Shown: positions 46,968 to 58,714 of the stretch, one piece after another
How positions within the stretch are numbered: position 1 is the stretch's first letter
How the letters are laid out: each line of letters starts with the position of its first letter
Assembly: GCF_008831285.2 (NCBI RefSeq)
Contig: NC_045144.1
Coordinates: forward strand, 20,911,716 to 20,975,715
Reading direction: 5' to 3'
Source: Nymphaea colorata
Lineage: Eukaryota; Streptophyta; Magnoliopsida; Nymphaeales; Nymphaeaceae
Length of the DNA: 64,000 nucleotides
The notes under the pieces: generated by a model
The model's input: the letters and a program-made list of their open reading frames with translations, nothing else
What the model was told of the DNA's origin: nothing
Databases searched by the model: none
Translations under genes and position numbers: made by a program

Positions 46968-47777
46968 TCACGAGTCATCGTCAACGGGCAGCTCTAAGCG
47001 ACAGACTGGGCAAGAATGCGCTCGTTTAAGCCATGCCAAGATGCAGCCTTCATGAAACTCGTGGGAGCAAGGCATCTTAGCTAAGCAGTCTCCTCTGCCA
47101 ACTTCATCCTGGCAAACCACGCACATCTTCTGCTCAGAAATCTCCTCCTCCTGGTCGTCGACCTTCTTCCTCTCCAAGGCATCCACCGAAGCCTTTGATG
47201 CAGGAGCCGGCGGCGGCTCATAAGCAAACAGAGAATCGCCGGCAGCCAAATCCTCTGTCTCCGCGAGAAAAAACTCCACCAACTGCTCCTCCAAAGCGTC
47301 AGTCATATCATCGGCGCCGGCAACCCCCCACTCCTCGTCCCTGAGCGCCTGATAAGTCAAGGTGGTAGTCGACACTACCACCAGAGACTCGTCGGGTCCC
47401 ACCACCGTCCGGCGATCTCCCGGCTGGATGAAGTCCCACAGCTCTCCTAAAACATGGCCGACCCACCCGACCAGCCGCTCGCACCGGACATCGGAGAAGT
47501 GTCGCACGACGTGCTGCGCCACGTCCTCTCGGGTCTGTAAGCTGCTCCGATCCACGACGACGGAGCTTCTGAACAAGTTGAGAAGACGAAGATGCGCCGG
47601 CGTCTCCGTTGAACGTCCTTCTTGACGACCACCTTCAGCTCCTCTGGTTTGGAAAAGGATCATCGTTTGGAATTTCAAATGCACCGTTCCTGAAGCCGTC
47701 CCATGCTCCTCAGATCTTGGTTCCAGCGATCCCATTGCGAAACTGCGATTCGATGTGCGAATCGTCGACCTCAACAT
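46968..47777 (-). CDS. RING-H2 E3 ubiquitin ligase, copy C2 (intact)
   Basis: A 269-residue single-exon protein starting MLRSTIRTSNRSF. Residues 219-259 form the RING-H2 finger with the same C3H2C3 spacing as gene B and all ligands present; the sequence ends LELPVDDDS. The middle is acidic (about residues 150-190). Weak similarity to B runs over the whole length, so B and C are paralogs. There is no membrane segment, so a soluble cytosolic or nuclear ligase is likely. It lies at the inner end of arm 2; its arm 1 partner C1 is a truncated pseudogene. The start is supported by alignment with B and C1 and by a GA-rich leader. Confidence 0.88.
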   Translation of the reverse strand: MLRSTIRTSNRSFAMGSLEPRSEEHGTASGTVHLKFQTMILFQTRGAEGGRQEGRSTETPAHLRLLNLFRSSVVVDRSSLQTREDVAQHVVRHFSDVRCERLVGWVGHVLGELWDFIQPGDRRTVVGPDESLVVVSTTTLTYQALRDEEWGVAGADDMTDALEEQLVEFFLAETEDLAAGDSLFAYEPPPAPASKASVDALERKKVDDQEEEISEQKMCVVCQDEVGRGDCLAKMPCSHEFHEGCILAWLKRAHSCPVCRLELPVDDDS

Positions 47778-49355
47778 CTCTCCCTCAACGTCTTCTGCAG
47801 ATTGGAACTCAGAAGTTCGGACAGTGCTTAACTAATAGATGAAGAGATATAGATAGCAACAAGCATCAAAGCGGGAGCGCCTACCCTTCTCATTTATCTT
47901 GATTAGATATGCATTTTTTGATTGATATAAGCTGGACGTATATCTAAAATCTCCAAACCAAAGCTCTCCTAGCTGAGTGGATTAAATGTTGATGCAGTTT
48001 AGACCGGTAGTTGAATATGTATCTCTCTAAATTGCAGGCGTAACTGAGTCTTAGATTGGCTCTTAGTTGTTAGACTGGGAGTTGTTTTAGATAAATATAT
48101 ATAATTATCTCTAATTACGTTATGTTTATGCCATCTTGATATGTTAACTACCTGCACGTTTTAAAACTTATCAACTGACTAGTCTACTGAGTAGATATGT
48201 TTTAAGATAAGATCTTTGTTGAGAGAGAGAGAACTCATGTTAGAAGGAGCGCACCATTTTTTATTTGGCAATTTTCTCAATTCTGTTCTCAAACTTTATA
48301 TGTGGAATTGGAACAAATAAATGTGTTATAGTAAAAGGATATGTGTTCTTAGTCTTATTGTCATCTCATAAATATTATTTTATATTTATTTATTATTTTA
48401 TATTTTTTATCTTAAATACATGAATGTACAAATGTTTGAGCATGCAAGTAAATGCACATGTTGATAGTAGAATTCACCCTCGACGTATGCTCATTTATGT
48501 AACTCATTTGTATTAATCATGGGCTTCAAAAAGAAAATCACCAGTTGACCAGAGACAAAAGGTTAAGCTGCGCAATATAAGCGTCACAATAGGTCTAACA
48601 TGGCGCTTTCCTTTAGTATCAGAAATGAGGGTATCTCTGGCGCTATATTACCACTAAAACCATAGTTAACTTTTTAATCGGCATCCACGAAAATGCAATT
48701 TCCTTTAATATCAGAAATGAGGGTATTCTCTGGCGCTATATTACCACTAAAACCATAGTTAACTTTTTTAACTGGCATCCACAAAAATGCAAGTGAAACT
48801 CTAGCACCATATTAGCACCATAGTTAATTTTTTTAAATTGAAGTCATTCCTGGTGAATGTTCCTTATCCTCCCTGGTGGGAGCAGAAACTGCTTGTCACT
48901 TAAGGACCGTTTAATGGGCAGGAAATTCCTGTAGCACTAGAAATAAAATTCAAACTTTTAAAATTTTCTTTTTGCCCATCAAACGTGGGATGAAAAAACT
49001 TACCATTGGTTCGGTTTTCGGAAACTGTTTTTGAAAATTCCATCTCACCCCAAGGGTAAAAAAAAATTTATGAAAAAAAAAAACGTTGGCTTCTCTTCTC
49101 GCATCAACATCACCCAACCTCACCCTCGTCTGCTGCCATTCCTCAACAAACTATCTGCCGCCCTCCTTCACCTATGAAACTCTCCACTAGGTGGAGACAA
49201 GCAGATGGTTTCTGGGCTAAAACCCTCGCACCTTCTGCCTGGACTGTGCCTCCTCTCTTTGCAAACTCTCCACACCCTCCACCTCTAGTAGGTTTGTTCA
49301 ACCAGTCAAGCTCGACTTGAAGTTGTTCGATAAACTTGACTTGAACTCGACTTGT
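47778..49355. other. C-B intergenic region, arm 2
   Basis: No gene seen. It matches about 11800-13350 of arm 1 inverted. A unit around GAAATGAGGGTAT...CATAGTTAACTTTTT is repeated near 48620-48690 and 48710-48780. Confidence 0.55.
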
Positions 49356-50772
49356 TTATTAAATGAGTCGAGTTTGAGATATGAAATGAACTTGATAACC
49401 TAAACAAGTCGAGTCCGAGTTAAGTGGGCTCGGCTCGGTTAAACTTAGTAAGCTCGAGAAAGAAAATAATAAAATATATCTCATAAAATTATGAAAAAAA
49501 ATAAATTGATCAAATGGGTACACACGTGGCTAGTATATGACTAGTATATGAGAGGTCCAATGCTCAAGTCTACATGCCACCTCTTTCTTTAAACTTTTTT
49601 TTTTAATGAAATGCTTGGCCTGACTCAAACCAATCTTTTGCTCGAACCGAGTTCGAGTTTTAAGAACTGGAATCGAGTCAAGCTCTATTAATGAAAACAA
49701 ACCCGAGTAGAGCTCAAGCCAAGTTCGAGTTTCTTTCAAGACATGGGCTTCGGTGAAAAAGAAGGGTGGAGAAAAGCTCCACTGAAGAAAAAAATAGTGA
49801 AATGTGTCCAAACCCTTGTGTTTTTGTCAAAAATTTTCAATTCAACCCCACAAGTTTACATGTTTTTTTAAATGGTTGGGTATCTTTTAAAAAATTACGT
49901 AGACACCCCACAAAAGCTTCACATTAACTAGATTGTGTAATCCTCCCATCTTGCACAACCTACATTAATTGATTCAGTGGCCTTTTAAGGGTAGGAAGAA
50001 CGCCCTTAGTCTGAGCAACAAAATATCATGTAATCAATGGCAGACTCAAAATTTTTTGGCTAAGGGTACAGTAAGTTTAAATTTCAAACTTTAAGGAGCA
50101 CTCATACACAAAAAGCTTAAAATTAATGAGGTCTATATATGTAAATAAAGAAATTTTGTGGGCTGGTGTGGGCAATTGCCCACACCAGCTACAATGGCTC
50201 CACTTCTGCATGTACAGAGTCTACTTACAAAAGTCTTATGACATATACAACAAAATTTATAAGAAAATATACAAAAGATGCTGGTCACATTTATCAGAAC
50301 GATAACTTATGAAAAAATGAGTACATTACAAGAAAATAAGAAAAAAGGAAAAAGAATGAAGGAAAAGAGGGAATGAAGAATAAACGAATCTGGGAAGCCA
50401 AAAAAGGGGAAAACGAGAAGTCACGTTGGGAGAGAAAAGGAGAAAGAAAAGGGAGAAGGATGAAAGAAAAAATAAATCATTTCATCTTTTTTTAAAATCG
50501 TCCTAAAAATTGTTCAGAGAGTTGGCTATTTCAGTATCTTTTTTTTGTGAATTTTAAAATTTAAATATTGGAAAGAAATTTGCTGTTTCTTACATTACAA
50601 TTCTGCGAAATTCAAGATATGCATAACTTGTCACATTTGAAGAATTTTGTACGGAATCATTTTACTGAAAATTATCTACACTTTAATTCTTTTTGAAAAA
50701 CATTTGATCTGTACCGAAAAAGAAAAATCCATGAGTCTTCTTCCAAGAAAATTCAATCTAAGAACCATGATA
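49356..50772. repeat. Left copy of a 1.4 kb duplication flanking the gap
   Basis: The sequence ends exactly at the N run and repeats from 50873 to 52309. The differences are mostly single-base indels in homopolymers. Confidence 0.9.
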
Positions 50773-50872
50773 NNNNNNNNNNNNNNNNNNNNNNNNNNNN
50801 NNNNNNNNNNNNNNNNNNNNNNNNNNNNNNNNNNNNNNNNNNNNNNNNNNNNNNNNNNNNNNNNNNNNNNNN
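50773..50872. other. Assembly gap (100 N)
   Basis: Exactly 100 undetermined bases, the conventional size for a gap of unknown length. Confidence 0.99.
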
Positions 50873-52309
50873 TTATTAAATGAGTCGAGTTTGAGATATG
50901 AAATGAACTTGATAACCTAAACAAGTCGAGTCCGAGTTAAGTGGGCTCGGCCGGTTAAACTTAGTAAGCTCGAGAAAGAAAATATATAAAATATATCTCA
51001 TAAAATTATGAAAAAAATAAATGATCAAATGGTACACACGTGGCTAGTATATGACTAGTATATGAGAGGTCCAATGCTCAAGTCTACATGCCACCTCTTT
51101 CTTTAAACTTTTTTTTTTTAATGAAATGCTTGGCCTGACTCAAACCAATCTTTTGCTCGAACCGATTCGAGTTTTAAGAACTGGAATCGAGTCAAGCTCT
51201 ATTAATGAAAACAAACCCGAGTAGAGCTCAAGCCAAGTTCGAGTTTCTTTCAAGACATGGGCTTCGGTGAAAAAGAAGGGTGGAGAAAAGCTCCACTGAA
51301 GAAAAAAATAGTGAAAATGTGTCCAAACCCTTGTGTTTTTGTCAAAAATTTTCAATTCAACCCACAAGTTTACATGTTTTTTTAAATGGTGGGTATCTTT
51401 TAAAACAATTACGTAGACACCCCACAATTAAGCTTCACATTAACTAGATTGTGTAATCCTCCCATCTTGCACAACCTACATTAATTGATTCAGTGGCCTT
51501 TTAAGGGTAGGAAGAACGCCCTTAGTCTGAGCAACAAAATATCATGTAATCAATGGCAGACTCAAAATTTTTTGGCTAAGGGTACAGTAAGTTTAAATTT
51601 CAAACTTTAAGGAGCACTCATACACAAAAAGCTTAAAATTAATGAGGTCTATATATGTAAATAAAGAAATTTTGTGGGCTGGTGTGGGCAATTGCCCACA
51701 CCAGCTACAATGTAGCTCCACTTCTGCATGTACAGAGTCTACTTACAACAAGTCTTATGACATATACAACAAAATTTATAAGAAAATATACAAAAGATGC
51801 TGGTCACATTTATCAGAACGATATACTTATGAAAAAATGAGTACATTACAAAAAATAAGAAAAAGGAAAAAGAATGAAGGAAAAGAGGGAATGAAGAATA
51901 AACGAATCTGGGAAGCCAAAAAGGGGAAAACGAGAAGTCACGTTGGGAGAAGAAAGAAAAAGGAGAAGAGAAAGGGAGAAGAGAAAGGGAGAAGGATGAA
52001 AGAAAAATAAATCATTTCATCTTTTTTAAAATCGTCCTAAAAATTGTTCAGAGAGTTGGCTATTTTCAGTATCTTTTTTTTTGTGAATTTTAAAATTTAA
52101 ATATTGGAAAAGAAATTTGCTGTTTCTTACATTACAATTCTGCGAAATTCAAGATATGCATAACTTGTCACATTTGAAGAATTTTGTACGGAATCATTTT
52201 ACTGAAATTATCTACACTTTAATTCTTTTTGAAAAATCATTTGATCTGTACCGAAAAAGAAAAATCCATGAGTCTTCTTCCAAGAAAATTCAATCTAAGA
52301 ACCATGATA
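50873..52309. repeat. Right copy of the 1.4 kb duplication flanking the gap
   Basis: Starts exactly after the N run with the same bases as 49356. Arm 1 and the third copy have this sequence once. Confidence 0.9.
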
Positions 52310-52604
52310 GAAGAATCGATCATATTGGAACAGATTTATCTCAGCATATTCTGCAAGATCCATTGGGATTAATATAAGATTGTCTCTGTTATTCCCATTC
52401 CTGCGTATATATGAATGCATTAGTTCTCCAATTTCCCAGCAAGAACAAAGATACGGATGCAATCACTGGAATATCTTCGATCGTGAAAGAGAGAATGAAG
52501 TCAGCAACACAATGTGGAAGATGCGAACACTAGAGAGAGAGAGAGAGAGAGTGGAACGTGTGCCCAAATACTCAAAGCTGAAAAGCATATGAGAATCTAG
52601 CTGC

Positions 52605-52607
<3 letters not shown>

Positions 52608-52674
<67 letters not shown>

Positions 52675-52678
52675 GGGG

Positions 52679-52711
<33 letters not shown>
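52608..52711. repeat. (TA)n and (GA)n microsatellite downstream of B2
   Basis: TA repeat to about 52640, then GA repeats interrupted by AAAGAGGGGGG. The equivalents are at 10243-10269 (arm 1) and 62582-62685 (third copy), with very different lengths. Confidence 0.9.
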
Positions 52712-52713
<2 letters not shown>

Positions 52714-52917
52714 GAGGTTGAGGGACTTCTTTGCCTAATGTTGGTATATGTTTGCATTGTCAATATAGACGAAGGATGAAAATTATCAACATATGATATA
52801 TTATATATCTGATAAAATGTTGAGTTACATCTTTAATATTATATATCTGATAAAATGTTCTTTAATCAACAAACATGATCGAAGAAGAAAAGAAGTAGTA
52901 AAAATGCATGAAATCTG

Positions 52918-53711
52918 TCAATAATCATCAGTCGGCAACTCATGGCGACAGACAGGGCAAGAATGGGCTTGTCGAAGCCATGCCAGGATGCAGCCTTCAT
53001 GAAATTCATGGGAGCAAGGCATTCTAGCCAGGCAGTCTCCTCTACCAACTTCAGCCTGGCAAACCACGCACGTATTCTGGCCATTTTCCTCCGCCTTCTT
53101 CCTCTCCAAGCATCTACGGACGCCTTCGACGCTGGGGCCGGCACCGCCTCGTAAGCAAACAGAGCATCGTCGTCGGCCAACTCCTCCAAATCGTCGGCAA
53201 GATCCATCTCCTCCTGAGCTTCCGTCATATCTTCTGTCGGATCCTCCAAATCGCCGTCAACATCTTCCCGGGAGTCCATTGAGTGATAAGTGACGGTGGT
53301 AGTCAACGATACCGTCTGAACCTCGCCGGGACTCAACGCCGCCCGGCCATCTCCCGGCTGCAGGATCAAGTCGCACATCTCAATTGCAACATGGTCGGCC
53401 CAACCGAGAAGCAACCCGCACTCGTGATCGGAGAAGTGTCGCCGGACGTGCTCCACGACTTCCTCTCGTGTCCGCAAGCTGCTGCGGGTCACGATGACGG
53501 AGCTCGTGAACAAGCGGAGAACATGAACCGCCGGAGTCTCCGTTGAACCACCTACTTCACCACCACCTTCAGCTCCTCCGGTTTCTGAACAGATCCTTGT
53601 CTGGAAATGCAGATGCACCATTGCTGAAGCCGTCGCGTGATGTCCAGTTCTTGGTTCCGGCGCCGCCACCGTGGAACTGCGAGTAAACGAGCTAACAGTC
53701 GTCCTCAACAT
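52918..53711 (-). pseudogene. RING-H2 E3 ligase copy B2, 1-base frameshift
   Basis: The reading frame matches B3 for about 203 codons, then one C is missing (B1 and B3 read GATGCCTTG, B2 reads GATGCTTGG) near 53109. The total span is 794 bases against 795 in B3. Upstream of the break the protein is normal; the RING, with all eight ligands, is in the shifted frame (52918-53109). As written, the protein would have a basic unrelated tail and no RING. A sequencing error is a real alternative because the nearby contig end has many indels. Confidence 0.88.
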
Positions 53712-53839
53712 CTCTCTCTCTCTCTCGCTCTCCCTCTCCGATCTTCTGCAGATTGGAAGTACTCGAGCTGCGGTGCTTAAGCAATTAATCTATGAAGAGA
53801 TATGTAAAGCAACAAGCACGAAGATCTGGAAACTCATGC

Positions 53840-54000
53840 CGCTTGATTTATCTCCATTCTCGGTTAATTCAATATTTTTTAATAGATATATGTGTAGAAT
53901 CTGGAACTCGAAACTCATGCCGCTTGCTTTATCTCCATTCTTGATTAATTCAATATTTTTTAATAGATATATGTGTAGAAGCTGGAAATATATAGAGATA
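53840..54000 (-). repeat. 81 bp tandem repeat upstream of B2
   Basis: Inverted counterpart of 4386-4547. Confidence 0.8.
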
Positions 54001-55568
54001 TATATCTAAATCCAGATGGCAACAACCGTTTACGTGGATAGGATTCGGATGCAGCTTAGACTTGTAGGTGAATATATATATCTCTCTAAATCGTAAGCAG
54101 ATCTAAATCTGAGATAGTTGTCTTAGTTATCAGATTGAAATTGCTTCAGCCGTCCCAACTGTTCATTTATTTTCCAAACTTATCTACTGGACGCACCATT
54201 TTTTATTTTGCAGTTTTCTCATTTGTTTTCACAATTTTTTTTTATGGAATTGGAACACATAAATGTATGTTCTAACTGTAGGATATATATCATCTTAGTA
54301 CGCTCACTACTAATTAAATGGAAATTGACATTTGAAGAATTTACATGGAATCATTTTATTGAATTGAGCTTGACCCACATAAATTTTAGCTAATGACATT
54401 GACTGAATGCGTGCAATTGGGTTCTCCATCTCATCATCATGTTCTTCTTCTTCTTATGTTCTCGTATGGCTACAGATCAGGCTGAGCCGGGGCCAAGCCG
54501 ATCCAAATCGTCAGCTTAATTCGTTGAGTCGGCTAGGGATTGTCTAAATCTAGACTGTTTAATTTAGCATCAATTTTAACTATTAAACAACATCATTAAG
54601 ACATGAACTAAGTCTTTTGTTAAAAATAAATGAATCTAGTACTCATGTATGTTGCTTATCAGTTATTATTTTGTAATACTGTTCATAAATTTAGTTTTTT
54701 AATCATATTGACTTAATGTTTACTTAGATATCTTCAACTTCCTCACAGAACTGTTTTTGCTATAATCTCAAACGCTCTGCGTACCACACATACTGCGGCA
54801 AGGATCGGTATCAGTAATGGCTTCGTTTTTATGCCATCCACAAGATCAAAGGTATACAAAAAATATATATATCACCATGAAATCATATTTTTAATTACCA
54901 TAAAACAAAAATCTAGTAGTGATCACTTCGATTTACATTAAGTTAAATTCAAGATTAACCATGAGAAAGTTATCAATGGCAGAACTGGTTTATCAAAACA
55001 CTCGGTAATTAAGATCCACGGGATGACCGTTTAGTTTGTCTGTGTGAAGCCAACAATCGTGAGCTTTTTGCCGGTAAACACATGAACGCAACCCCTGCAA
55101 GCTAGAATCGACTTGAACATATAAAAGGCGGATTCATTTCGATTTGTTAGAAGGATTGGAAAAATCTAAACTGACTCATTTTCAATCCTTGTTAGATCTA
55201 ATTATCTGTGCATCAAATGGACGTGTTGAAACCATTTGCAGGTGAGAGGGAGTTTAAATTTCCACTGCTGTGTTTGCAGCAAACGTAAATGAATCTTCAT
55301 GTTCAAATCCATGGATCCCGGCCAGAGCCGAGTCTTTCTTTAATTTTCCAGCTTCTATATATAATTAATATCTAAGATCCACCATGAACAAACTAGTATT
55401 TATAATAGATTTCCAGGCAAAAATTGTATTACTTGAAAACCTGCATCTTACACATAGAATAAGGTTTAAAATGTTCATACATCAGATGAATCAATGTTTC
55501 GTATCAGAAAAAACGTAGGTCATGAGCCCAATGAAAATGGGTATAACCTAAATACATTGGTGAGTACA
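54001..55568. other. A-B intergenic region, arm 2
   Basis: No gene seen; inverted copy of 2845-4385. The part 54885-55568 also matches 58715-59408 directly, with about ten differences in 600 bases. Confidence 0.6.
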
Positions 55569-56195
55569 TCAATCGGTCGGCAACTGGAACCTACAGAGTG
55601 GACAAGAGTGGGCTCGTTCGAGCCAACCAACGATGCATTTCTCATGGAACTCGTGGTCGCAGGGCATGGCGGCCAAGCTCCCTTCCTTGCCGAACTCGTC
55701 CTGGCAGATGACGCAGACCTTCTTTGCTAGCGGATCATCGCCATTACCATCCATGGCCGCTCTCTTTCTCTTCAACGAATGCACCGACGACTTGGATGCT
55801 GGAACCGTCCTGGTGGGCTCGGACGCTTCCAGACCCTCACCGGCGTCCTGGCCGGGCAAAACCTGGGAGAGCTGCAGAATGAAGGTGAGCTGGATGGGCT
55901 CACCGTCTGGAATATGCCGTGCACGGATGCGAACCGCTTCTTGGATGCTGCCGCACAGTTCCGACGCATGGCTCTGCATGTGTGCGGCAGTTGCAGCCGG
56001 CCTGCCGGCGCACAGTCGCCGTCCGATGTGATCCCAAATGGAATCTACCGTGTCAAAGCAGCAATAGCACATGGTGGTACGATGAGTCTCTGCCCCTAAG
56101 AGCACAAACATCCTTATTCCGTCATGCTCTGCACGTCTCTGCTCGTCATACAGCTCCACCACCAGCGTCAGCTCCACTTTCCTCATTTCTGCCAT
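55569..56195 (-). CDS. RING-H2 E3 ubiquitin ligase, copy A2 (intact)
   Basis: A 208-residue single-exon protein starting MAEMRKVELTL and ending CRFQLPTD. The RING-H2 finger spans residues 161-201 with complete C3H2C3 ligands. Residues 1-135 form an unrecognised domain that contains CYCCFDTVDSIWDH; a basic KRKRAA linker follows. There is no signal peptide or membrane segment. The linker and RING resemble B and C (KASVDALERKKA in B against KSSVHSLKRKRA), so all three belong to one family. The start is fixed by the GAA-rich leader directly before it. A1 is nearly identical except at its C-terminus, while A3 has the same RING but a very different N-terminal region. Confidence 0.9.
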   Translation of the reverse strand: MAEMRKVELTLVVELYDEQRRAEHDGIRMFVLLGAETHRTTMCYCCFDTVDSIWDHIGRRLCAGRPAATAAHMQSHASELCGSIQEAVRIRARHIPDGEPIQLTFILQLSQVLPGQDAGEGLEASEPTRTVPASKSSVHSLKRKRAAMDGNGDDPLAKKVCVICQDEFGKEGSLAAMPCDHEFHEKCIVGWLERAHSCPLCRFQLPTD

Positions 56196-56700
56196 CCTTC
56201 TCCTTCTTCTTCTTCTTCTTCTTCTTCAAGATGAGGTTAGAAAAAGAAGCGGTAAACAAGATGAGGTTAGAAAAGAAGCGGTGCTTATTTACCCATTAAT
56301 GAACGAACAGATACATATATATAGCAAGCGGCACAGAGCAGAAGTCTAGAGGCATATTGTTCGAGTTTATCTCCATTCTTGATGAACCCATTTTGTGATT
56401 GGTACAAGAACTGAATAGAATTTGAATTTGAATCCACCGACACCAATTCAGATCTGAGTCTTGAGTAGTTGATGACGGTTGCCTCCGATAAGTATCTGAT
56501 TATAGTGCAATATGTAACGGTATGTATATCTTAACCGTCAGGAAGTTTTAAAACTTGTCTTCTAAGTTTCTAGCCAGTCGATTGAGTGAATATTAAGAAG
56601 ATCCATACCCCTCTACGGTTAACGTTAATTAATTTAATTTATATGAAGTAAATTAATATTGGGGACACACACATGCGTGTGTGTCCAATAGTTATTTATA

Positions 56701-56763
56701 AATTAAATTAAGAAACATGATAAATCATCAAGGTGAAGTGCCCAATTTAATAGGTACTATTTT

Positions 56764-56797
<34 letters not shown>

Positions 56798-56893
56798 TTA
56801 ATTTAATTCCATTAAAGATAATTTTGAGTAGAAATAGTCCCCATTAAATCGGGCACTTCACCTTGATGATTTATCACGCTTCTTAATTTAATT
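56701..56893. repeat. Imperfect 66 bp inverted repeat (hairpin)
   Basis: Arms 56701-56766 and 56828-56893 match at about 60 of 66 positions in reverse complement, with a 61-base loop containing (AT)n. Arm 1 of the large duplication has only one arm (about 1551-1616). Confidence 0.88.
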
Positions 56894-57707
56894 TATTCGA
56901 AGTAAATTAAATATAAAGGTGGCTATGTGTACCGGGTTCATATTTATCAAGGTGCACTGTGCATAGTCTTCACAAACTCCTATAGGTCGATGGCTCAGTC
57001 TTAAGGATACTTATCATGCATATGAGCTCGTCTACAAGTGCACATACCAATGCATATAACTACGGGCTTCTTTTTCAGTGAGACAAATCACTTATATACG
57101 AACGATCGAGATCACTGCAAGAATACACTTGAATACCTAGATTGCTTTGTTTGATTATATTGACGTGAAGAATACGTACACTTGGTTAGATAGAAAATCC
57201 GAACTGATTTCATTTTCGAACCTTGTTTTGCTCATCATCTGCCCATCTGATTGAAGACGTGTTCAAGCCAATAAATCATTGCTGCTGTAAAGGAAGCCAT
57301 ATGAAAATCCATCGTCAAGTTCTAATTCAAATCCATTGAAGTATCCAAACGACAGTTTTGTTAAGAGGCTTTAGTTATACAATTTCAAATTTTTAATGAG
57401 CACTAATATGTAAACAAAGAAATTACTATGAATTAATAATATCAATATGAAAATAAGCATCTTTGTATTCAACTATCTAAATAGAGAAGCTAAGACTCTC
57501 CAAAGTGGATTGAATTTGGATCCTGCTTAGACCGTGAATTTATCTCTCTCTTTCTAAATCAAGCGGATCTGAGGCTGGGAACTATAGCTTCCTTAAATAG
57601 TTGTCATATTGGGCATTGCCCACCCAAGAGAAATACATATCTCTAATTACTTTATGTTTATGCCAATATGATATCTTTACAATCCTACGCTTTAAAGCTT
57701 ATCTAAC

Positions 57708-57811
<104 letters not shown>

Positions 57812-58156
57812 CACATTAAAATAGTGGCACCATTTTTAATTTTGTAATTTTCTCATATTTGCTACTTTAATAATAACTTAATTACCATGTTGCTCCAAGG
57901 GCTATACCATAGCTTGTGGCGAAAGTCTCTTTGTTAGTTTGATTCTTGTGGGTGCTACTCATCTAACCTGTAAACAGTGATAGTGTAATGAGGGAGAGCT
58001 TTCATGGTGGCTCCCAATCATCCAAACTTAATTACTTTTCTAAAAAGGTTTTCTTTCTATGTCTTCATATATTTTATTCATCCACAAGGTATGCGTTAGA
58101 AATATCTCTCCTCCATGTTAGAGCTTAAGTACCAAATTTGGAATACACTGATGTGG

Positions 58157-58157
<1 letters not shown>

Positions 58158-58189
<32 letters not shown>
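58158..58189. repeat. (AT)n microsatellite
   Basis: Perfect AT run of about 32 bases. Confidence 0.9.
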
Positions 58190-58191
<2 letters not shown>

Positions 58192-58590
58192 CAAAGCACA
58201 AGGCACAAAGCTGCTTCCTCTACTACTGTTTGCTCAGATCAACTGGTTATATGGGCCGCTTCCTCTACTACTATTTGCTCGAATCAGCTTCTTATATGTG
58301 TGGGCTGGTGCACAATTTTCTTTTTAATAGAAAAAAAAAAGTGGAAAAGAGAAAAACAGTTAAAAGACTGAAAAGGACGTTTCTTTTAAAATAATTTTCA
58401 AAATACCCCAACTGCCACATTTATAAACAAGTTCAGCTTGAGCTTGAATTAAAACTAGAGTTATAAACGGGTCGAGTTTCAAGTTATAACATTTAAGCCC
58501 GATTTTGCTCGTGTCTGTATTTTTAGTTTTCATGGGCATGTCAATAATTTTTGACAAATTTTATCACTCTTTTTGTGGTGTTCACTTTCA

Positions 58591-58594
<4 letters not shown>

Positions 58595-58634
<40 letters not shown>
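58595..58634. repeat. (AT)n microsatellite
   Basis: Perfect AT run of about 40 bases just before the third copy. Confidence 0.9.
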
Positions 58635-58637
<3 letters not shown>

Positions 58638-58714
58638 GCTTGAAATTGCCTCATAAAGCTTGAGCCACGTCTAAAAGTTATTCTTGTTGTTATTGTTATA
58701 AAAGAAAATACATT

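Noticed and set aside
49356-52309. A genuine tandem duplication in arm 2
   Set aside because: Its edges coincide with the N gap and the differences are homopolymer indels, so contig overlap is more likely.
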